Source: Adiantum capillus-veneris
Lineage: Eukaryota; Streptophyta; Polypodiopsida; Polypodiales; Pteridaceae
NCBI GenBank assembly: GCA_014529385.2
Contig: CM043966.1
Coordinates: 44,588,537 to 44,652,536 of the forward strand
Reading direction: 5' to 3'
Length of the DNA: 64,000 bases
Part shown: piece by piece, positions 57,541 to 64,000 of the stretch
Layout of the letters: the number at the start of each line of letters is the position of its first letter
Position numbering within the stretch: the first letter of the stretch is position 1
Program-made: the position numbers and the translations under genes
The notes under the pieces: generated by a model
What the model was told of the DNA's origin: nothing
The model's input: the letters and a program-made list of their open reading frames with translations, nothing else
The model's database searches: none

Positions 57541-58470
57541 AGATTAAACGACGGTAGGTTGTGGAAAAAGCTCAAGAGGAAGCTCGACTTTGAGTACTCA
57601 AGAGGAAATCTTCTCTCAGAAATCAACAAACACCTATTCCAATCATCACATTGGAACCAGATAAGAGACTATGGGAATCACAAAATGATGCAATATCAAT
57701 GGATGATGAATGGTTGGATGAAATTGACCTCCGCATCACAGTACAATTGAACAATCATAGCACAAATGCATTAGTAGATACTGGTGCTTGAATGAATGCA
57801 GTCATTTTTATTCCACTTACAAGAAAGCTACGAATCAATCTTTAACATCGGGAATATCTTCTATCAAAGGATGCAACAAAAACCCAACACCAGCATTGGG
57901 AGTGGTTAACTTGAATGTGACGGTAAATGGATTTTCATGCCCTCATCAATTTATATGCATATCAGATGAACATATGAATGAAACGATGATTCTTGGAATC
58001 TCATGGATGCGGACATAGAAAGCAGTACTAGATTGGGACACCAATCAACTCAAGCTATCACTTAAAGGAGGACAACTCTTAGTTCCAATTTCATCGAGCA
58101 AAGAGGAATGGAAAAGAGGTCTCCCACAAAAGAAACCAGGGAATAATCGATCTATATCAGCCTCTAGACAAGCAAATGCTACAAGCAGCATGCAAAGAGT
58201 CAGGAAAATTTGGGTACCAAAAGCACAACTCAAGGACAATCCGTCTCAAATTTGGGTGCCCAAAAACTCATCTACCATACTGAAAGAAGTTTCACATCTA
58301 ACAACTCAGAGAAAAACATCTTGCAGAAGAGAAACTAACACTAGATGGGTTTGGAAACCAAAGGAGTATTTCTCTTCTCCACAAACTATAAAGCCGATGA
58401 ATCAGTGGAAAGTTAAATCTCAAAAAACTCCACCACAACAGTTCATCAACCAAAAGACAAAATACTAATG
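57541..58470 (+). pseudogene. Element E: extra 3' ORF, second retropepsin with W-x-P-K motifs
   Basis: Beyond integrase the frame encodes EIDLRITVQLNNHSTNALVD followed by TGA at protein level (a DTGA retropepsin site near 57775), SIKGCNKN, then MILGISWMRT near 57990 (the protease ILG block). KIWVPK (58205), QIWVPK (58250) and RWVWKPK (58340) follow. Stops include TGA right after the DTGA motif and TAG at 58017. It shares layout with the element C gene. It lies downstream of pol, where gypsy elements do not normally carry a protease. Confidence 0.75.
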
Positions 58471-58763
58471 GAGATAAAATCTCTGCAACCATCCTTATTG
58501 TTATCGACAGCTCAGTAAATCTGTGTGCCAAAGCATCCAAACGGTACAATCAGGCAAAGAGCACATAAATTACAAAATCTGCTATTTAGAAAACATCAAC
58601 AAGATACCTCGACCATGGAAACCCTTAACTACTCAAGACCCAACTCTTGCACCGCATACTAATTTGAATTGCATTGACCTTCAAAGCTATGCATAGACAT
58701 GATTGTTCGACACATGCACACAGTCATCCCGGAGTACTCCATCTAGGAGGGGTGGAAGGGCAA
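58471..58763 (+). other. 3' non-coding end and PPT of element E
   Basis: No ORF. It ends in the purine tract AGGAGGGGTGGAAGGGCAA at 58745-58763. Confidence 0.7.
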
Positions 58764-59450
58764 TGTTTGAAGAGGGAGAAAAAATTTGGATGTTAACATG
58801 TGGTTTTATACAAAATTACCTAATAATGACCTTAAAAATCATCAACAAGGGAATTTCATCTGATAAAATCTCCCGAATGAGTGTAAATAGAGTATATACT
58901 ATCAAAAATTACATCAAAAAATAGCCCATTTGATTTATTTTTATTAATTTTTCTTGATATTGGAGCTTCTTGATATTAATCCACCAAAAAGTAATAAAAT
59001 AGTGTTTTTCAATGGATTTTCTCAATTGTTGATCTTTCAATTTGCTTTTTTTAGTGCATCTTATTAATTTCTTTGATTTTTTAATAAACGGGTCAAAAAT
59101 TAATAATAAACAGCAAATGAGCTCAAATGGAGGAACTGAAAATACGTTGATGATCAGGCGGACAAGACCGATAGGCACAAAAAAATTGACCAAAACGACA
59201 AACAAAAGTGAGAGGCCTATATTAGGCCGCCAAGGCCTATTTTTGCAAATTCTTGCAGAATGAGCTAACAGAGTCTAATTGAGGAAATTTTCGAGTCTAA
59301 TGTAGATTTCATGGCCTATTAGGACTAACAAGGGAATTTGGGTAAAAGTAGTTTGGGAAGTCCAAGTATAGATGTCTGAGGTAGCCCAAAATCACCTCAC
59401 TTCTACTAGTCACTCTTGGAGAAGAGAGCTCTTGACCTTCGTCGCACGCG
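58764..59450 (+). repeat. LTR between elements E and G
   Basis: Begins TGTTTGAAGAGGG after the PPT. Its right edge is placed just before TTCGGTGCCCACAGTCACC, a PBS-like phrase similar to the GGCGCCCACCGTGGGG type seen in some Tat elements. There is no second copy in the window, so the right edge is uncertain. Confidence 0.5.
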
Positions 59451-60960
59451 ATTTTCGGTGCCCACAGTCACCCATTTTTTACGTCGTTTCACATGAGACA
59501 TAAGGGGTAAGTTCTAAACTCATCCAAGAGCATTTCTATGCAGTTGGATAGTAGGTATAGGCCCCGAAAAAAACCCTAGAATCCCAGCTGTGCGTACAAA
59601 CTCCTAGAATACAAAAACGATGATAGCGGCCTGTTTTAGCTCAACCAAATTGGACAAGATTTGAAGTGCAGCATGCCCTTAGATAGTAGAACACTTCCAT
59701 ATCATTAGGTGACCATTTGGAAGGAGTCGAGGGGGTCCCCAAGTAAATAATCTAGGTTTTTGCCACATGCCAAAATTGAATTCTGACTCCACAGGCAACA
59801 TATAGACAAGGTCTCTAAACAATGTACCTACATGGTTTCAAGAAAACAGTCAAGGAAAGCCCTCTAATAGTAGGAAACAGCTTGCAGACTACAAAGCGTC
59901 CATTTTGACATATGGAGTCAAACTGACTCCGAATGAGCCCAAATTGGATGAGCAGCATCAGGACTATGTAGCGGACAAGTCCATGGCTTCAACAGTGACC
60001 AAACATCTCTACACACCAAGTGGTAACAAAAACCCGTGATTTCAGAGTTGACAAGAGCACAAAATGATACCGACATGACCCAATCTCATCAAAATCATTT
60101 TAGGACTTGTTTTAGATGTAATAAAGATGTGTAGGTCATAAAATTGTCATTTCAAGCATAAAAGTCAACTATTGTAAATAATTGCGATTCTTTCTTTTTT
60201 GCAAAATTGACTAGAAAATGATCATCATGCTTCACCTATCACTAGTACACATCTACCTCATGTCACATTTCAAATATGAGCCCAAAATGTCTAGTAATTC
60301 TCAGATCTTGTCAAAAAACCCACTAAAAGCTCTTGAGTCCACATTTTGAGTTATTTGTCACATTTTTTTGATCTAAAACCTCCAATATCTCACACAAAGG
60401 GTCTATAGCATGTCTACAATCAATTTGAGAGAAAAACATACTCAAATTAATGAAAATATAAATAATCACGTTTATTTACATTTTTGCCCAAATAAGCCCA
60501 AATCTCATGTTTGACCTCATGGGACCAAAGCAAATGATGTGAAAAGCCCACCAATCAAGTTTGATTACATTTGAATCTCAAAAACCAAAAATCCCTTCAT
60601 ATCTACTGTTTCATATTCTGAAGACTAAATCTGGCACTATTTCCACCCTGTACACTCAAAAATGAGCTCACACTTCACTTAGAGTATCTAAATCACATGT
60701 TCTTCAAGCCTATGAAGTCAAAAGTGCAAAAATATGAAAAAATCCGCTCTATAAATAATTGCGATTGTTTACTTTTCTTGCAATTTTTGCCTGGAGTGAA
60801 TGATTTTGATCTTTACATGTTTTTATGCATCTATGCATGCTCCAAAATTGGTTTGAAGCAAAATGGACATCATTTGCCAGAAATTCAGACAAAAGACATG
60901 TCAGAGCGAAATTTGTGGAATTTTCTAACTTTGAAACTGTATTCTCCTAATAGGTGCAAT
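59451..60960 (+). other. Leader of element G with the same palindromic repeat family
   Basis: Palindrome relics at about 60174, 60458 and 60751 (spacing 284 and 293) resemble the element E leader palindromes. CAATCAAGTTTGATTACATT and GAATCTCAAAAAC between them match the E unit. A further half-site is at 59743. No ORF. Confidence 0.7.
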
Positions 60961-63920
60961 GCAAGCTCCTGAGAAAGCAAAGAAGAGAAAGACCCAAAAA
61001 GAAAAGCTGTAAGAGTTGACACCATATCAGGTGGAGCCCAGTTCTGTGAAAACGGCCAAAGTCACCTACCTGTCAAAAGAACAGCTTTAGGAGAACAACA
61101 CCACAATCTTCATCGATAGATTCAAAAGTGAAGATGGAAGTCAGGTGGAGTTGCAAATGCTACCGAAAGAAGTCTATGATGTAGCAACTAAGCCAGCTAC
61201 GAAAGAAGCCAATAGGAGGTTGGGACTTTGAGCATTTTATGATCAAGAACCATGTGGAGTAGACTTCCAAAGGGCTTACGAACTACTTTTGACGGTTAAA
61301 AAGGATGGATCTTCCCGGATCACAGATCAACAAGGACAGAAAGTTGAGGTAGTCATCAACAAAGACATAGTGGTTGAAGCACTAAAGCTGCCCACTGAAG
61401 GTATGACAATGAGAGCGAGAGATAAGAAAATAGCTGAAACATTCACAAAGAGTACAGTTGTTTCCACCTTCTCTAATCTTATGCTAAAGCAAGTAGAGGA
61501 TCACGCCCGCCTATACCACCAGCACTTCCACTTCCTCGCCAAGAAACCACCAAGGTACACTATCCCAAATTATGTTGTTGCAACCACCTTCACATAGGTA
61601 ATGAAGTCATCAAGTAAACAATCAATAGATCATGCTTAGTATGTGCTTACAACACTCAAGAGCACAAAGAAGGAAGGAAAAGTCACATACATAGGAGATC
61701 CAAAAGTCTTGACCTGAATTGCATACCATGCCATTGGGATGGCCGATAACTTGCTGCCATCCCCAGATCAGAACACATGGATAATCACAGAGAAAGCACA
61801 GCCCTCTCCACTATCCATGAGATCAAAGAAGAAAGGGATTTACAAGTTAGATGAAGAGTCGGCTAAAAGCTCATCTGACGTCCGTAGCAGTGAAGAAAGT
61901 TTGGATAATGAAGAAAAAAGGGCAAGAAGGGAAGAGATGAAAAGAAAGGTAGTGGCCGTCCATCAGGAAGAACCTCCACAAAAAAAGGTGAGGTTTGAAA
62001 GAGAAAAGGAAGCTTATGAACGAAGTTGACAAGCTATAGGATAGACCTCAGATCTATGTAAATTAAGGGAATTCAAGGGTATTAGAACCAAAAGCCTTGA
62101 GAAGAAGATCCAAGAAGATCCTAAGGGCATGCTAGAAAGGATGTATGCGGAAGCTGAAGCCCTAAAAATACAAGAGGCATTGGCAGAAGCTCAAAGAAAA
62201 GCCACAGAAGAGTCAACTGCTCAACAACCACATCAAGCAGAAGTTGAGAAACCAACTGAAACATGGCAGGATTGGAAGGAGATGTCTCCAAGACCATCCT
62301 CACGTAATACCCAACAAGGGGATCAGCCAAGCTCTTCATGAACTAACCAATCAAATGAAATTAGGGAAATAAAAGGAGATGGGTTACAAAAAGAGAAGGA
62401 AGCCAATCAAGAAGAGCCAAAAGAAACAACCAAAGATGAGGTTGGACCTTCCAAAGAGTCTCAAGTAGAAAAGAGTGGGAAACAACGAATGAAGTTATCA
62501 CCCCAGTCAATAAATATGCAAAGCAGATGTAGCTGATGATGGAGAAAATGCAAACAGCAGCTCTTAGCCGTAGTGCTAAAGCTCAAGAACTTGAACAGGT
62601 AATTGATGCGCTCCAAGGTGAGCTTGAAGACAGAATGAGTATCATTGAAAATCTTCAAGGCCAAATCAAAGAGCTCAAGAATGAAGCAGAACAACACCAA
62701 AACTTCAAGGAAAAGCAAGAAAAGGAGATGGAAGAGCTAGGGGAACTCCTAACAAAGTTATCGGATGCATGTAAAAGCAAGGAGTAGCAGCTAACTGTAG
62801 TGATAATTGAACTTATGAGCACTACTCAATCAGTACAAAAGCTCCAGTAGTATAGTTGAATCTAGCAAATGCTTTTTTGGAATACTCAAAGCAGAGAATT
62901 AATGACCAAGCGGAATTTCTAAAGCAAATAAGGGAAAACCTAGTAGTAGCTTCACTCAACGGGACTGATGAAGTTTACAAAACTTTAGAAAAGAAAAACA
63001 AAGAATTGGAATTTGAGTTGAAGCTAGAACAAGAACAAAGAAGGGACCTCGCCCTATTGTGCATGCAAAGGGAAGAGTAGTTGCTTAAAGAGATAGAAGA
63101 ACTTTAAAAATCCAATCATTTGTTGAGAGAAAGGAATGTGGAAACTTAGGAGGAGGCAAGTACATCTGAACAGCCAAATCTAGAGATACCATCAATCTCC
63201 TTTGCAAAAATAGAAACACAACCAACTAAAGGGCAGACAAAAATTTTTCTATTCCAGGTACCAATCACAGACGAGAACAAGTGCCAATGGTCCAACTCTC
63301 TAAAGCTAAATAACATGCACTTGAAGAGTAGATTGTTCAAGAAGTGGATGTTGAATGGGAAGCGGCTATGGATTGGGAGTTAAGAGTCCTTCACTCTGTC
63401 AATGTAACTCAGCTCACTCCCAATCAAATCAATACTCAGTGGCATCAATAGTTGTTTCCATATCCTTTGATAAAGGTGGAGTGTTGCAAGTAAAAGAAAG
63501 ACTCTACAAGGATATGCAAGAACAGGGGTTAGATGCTCTCCACCCCACATGGAGGAAAAATTGGCTCAACAAAAAATCAAGGTATCTCATATTGTTTACA
63601 AGGGCACCGACATCAATTCAAAAGGACCCAACATTTTGTCTTGTACCAAGGGTAAGGACATGGCAAGCACATGAAGCACTAAAAAAGAAAAGGCCAACTT
63701 GGCTTAACTACCCGAAACTGCCAGCTCTAGAGCAAGGACCGGTAGCTAAAGAATACATGGTGAAAACCCTAACGAGCACCATGAACTTCTTTGAAAGCCT
63801 CCCTAATATCTCGTGTGCAATGTTTTTTAAAATCTACAAAATGTTGCTCACATATATCCAAGTTTTTCATGAGCCTGAACAAGCGGGAGCCCCATGGATG
63901 TCCTTTTAGAAGGTAACTAG
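60961..63920 (+). pseudogene. Element G: long coiled-coil ORF of unknown function
   Basis: One plus-strand frame from the ATG at 60961 runs to about 62500, broken only by single stops. The early part has AFYDQEPCGVDFQRAYELLL, VINKDIVVEALKLPTEGM and HFLAKKPPRYTIPNYVVA. This recalls the plant-specific ORF found upstream of gag in some Tat/Ogre-type elements, though I cannot confirm it. A Glu/Lys-rich part follows. After a frameshift near 62500, clear heptad-like coiled coils occur (62536-62787 and 62856-63080). The last part has WLNYPKLPALEQGPVAKEY. No gag, zinc knuckle or RT is reached before about 63920. Confidence 0.55.
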
Positions 63921-64000
63921 GGCTTATGCTATGATTTAAGTGGGCAACCTTCAGAAGAAGTTCTTTACGGTTTCTATGCCAAATGCATGTGCTTCCAAAA
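63921..64000 (+). other. End of window, frame of G continues
   Basis: The sequence continues the decayed frame; nothing further can be assigned. Confidence 0.4.

Larger units (their letters stand above)
42859..58763 (+). mobile_element. Large Ty3/gypsy element E (Tat/Athila-like), decayed and nested
   Basis: In order it has a 5' LTR, a tRNA-Asp-type PBS, a repeat-rich leader, gag, retropepsin, RT, RNase H, two tandem HHCC modules, an integrase core, an integrase C-terminus, an extra retropepsin/WxPK frame and a PPT. Copia element F splits pol at 50.5-54.75 kb. Gag and pol keep recognisable frames but carry many stops. The LTR-like sequence after the PPT (58764) does not look like 42859-43749, so the two ends may come from different copies. 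Confidence 0.75.

Noticed and set aside
1-64000. CRISPR arrays, operons or bacterial-type systems
   Set aside because: No direct-repeat/spacer pattern or prokaryotic gene organisation is present. All coding matches are plant transposon or plant host types.

Overview
This window looks like a gene-poor, repeat-dominated stretch of a large plant nuclear genome. It is AT-rich and full of dinucleotide microsatellites. Almost all recognisable coding sequence belongs to plant-type transposable elements: Ty3/gypsy, Ty1/copia, an L1-like LINE and a CACTA (En/Spm) DNA transposon. Primer-binding sites match initiator tRNA-Met or tRNA-Asp, as in plant LTR retrotransposons. I found no intact host gene, no rRNA and no convincing functional tRNA gene. 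The only host-derived sequence I can identify is a broken DEAD-box RNA helicase fragment near 25.0-25.5 kb on the minus strand. The species cannot be read from the sequence.

Layout. 1-4650: 5' half of a minus-strand Ty3/gypsy element (RT fragment, long gag-protease ORF, tRNA-iMet PBS, 1.5-kb LTR) that sits in the gag of an older minus-strand gypsy element (4.7-5.1 kb). 5.1-10.0 kb: mostly non-coding, with microsatellites and a foldback repeat. 10036-12653: a complete small non-autonomous LTR element (A) with a perfect target-site duplication. 12.65-15.1 kb: non-coding. 15.1-17.2 kb: 5'-truncated minus-strand LINE holding a 43-base C run. 17.6-21.4 kb: decayed copia gag split by a second non-autonomous LTR element (B, 18705-21225). 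21.4-29.7 kb: non-coding DNA, a CACTA-type end, a minus-strand LTR edge, the helicase fragment, an array of W-V/I-P-K motifs and diverged tandem repeats. 29717-35005: young non-autonomous element C, whose only gene encodes a retropepsin-like protein with W-V/I-P-K motifs. 35.3-38.4 kb: CACTA transposase remnants. 38.5-39.4 kb: ATGGTT-type repeats, a strong hairpin and subterminal-like repeats. 40.0-42.86 kb: small minus-strand LTR element D, cut by element E. 42859-58763: large plus-strand gypsy element E, split by copia element F (50.5-54.7 kb). 58764-64000: an LTR followed by a new leader and a long coiled-coil pseudo-ORF (G).

How the parts fit. Element E has, in order, LTR, PBS, a leader of about 280-bp repeats each carrying a perfect or near-perfect palindrome, gag, retropepsin, RT, RNase H, two tandem integrase zinc fingers, integrase, and then a second retropepsin-like reading frame with W-V/I-P-K motifs. 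Element C carries only that last module, and a third relic of it lies on the minus strand at 26.9-27.5 kb. This mobile retropepsin/WxPK module is the best candidate here for an undescribed system. The leader repeat family recurs before pseudo-ORF G. Most nonsense codons checked in E and G are one C-to-T or G-to-A step from a sense codon, which fits decay by cytosine methylation and deamination.
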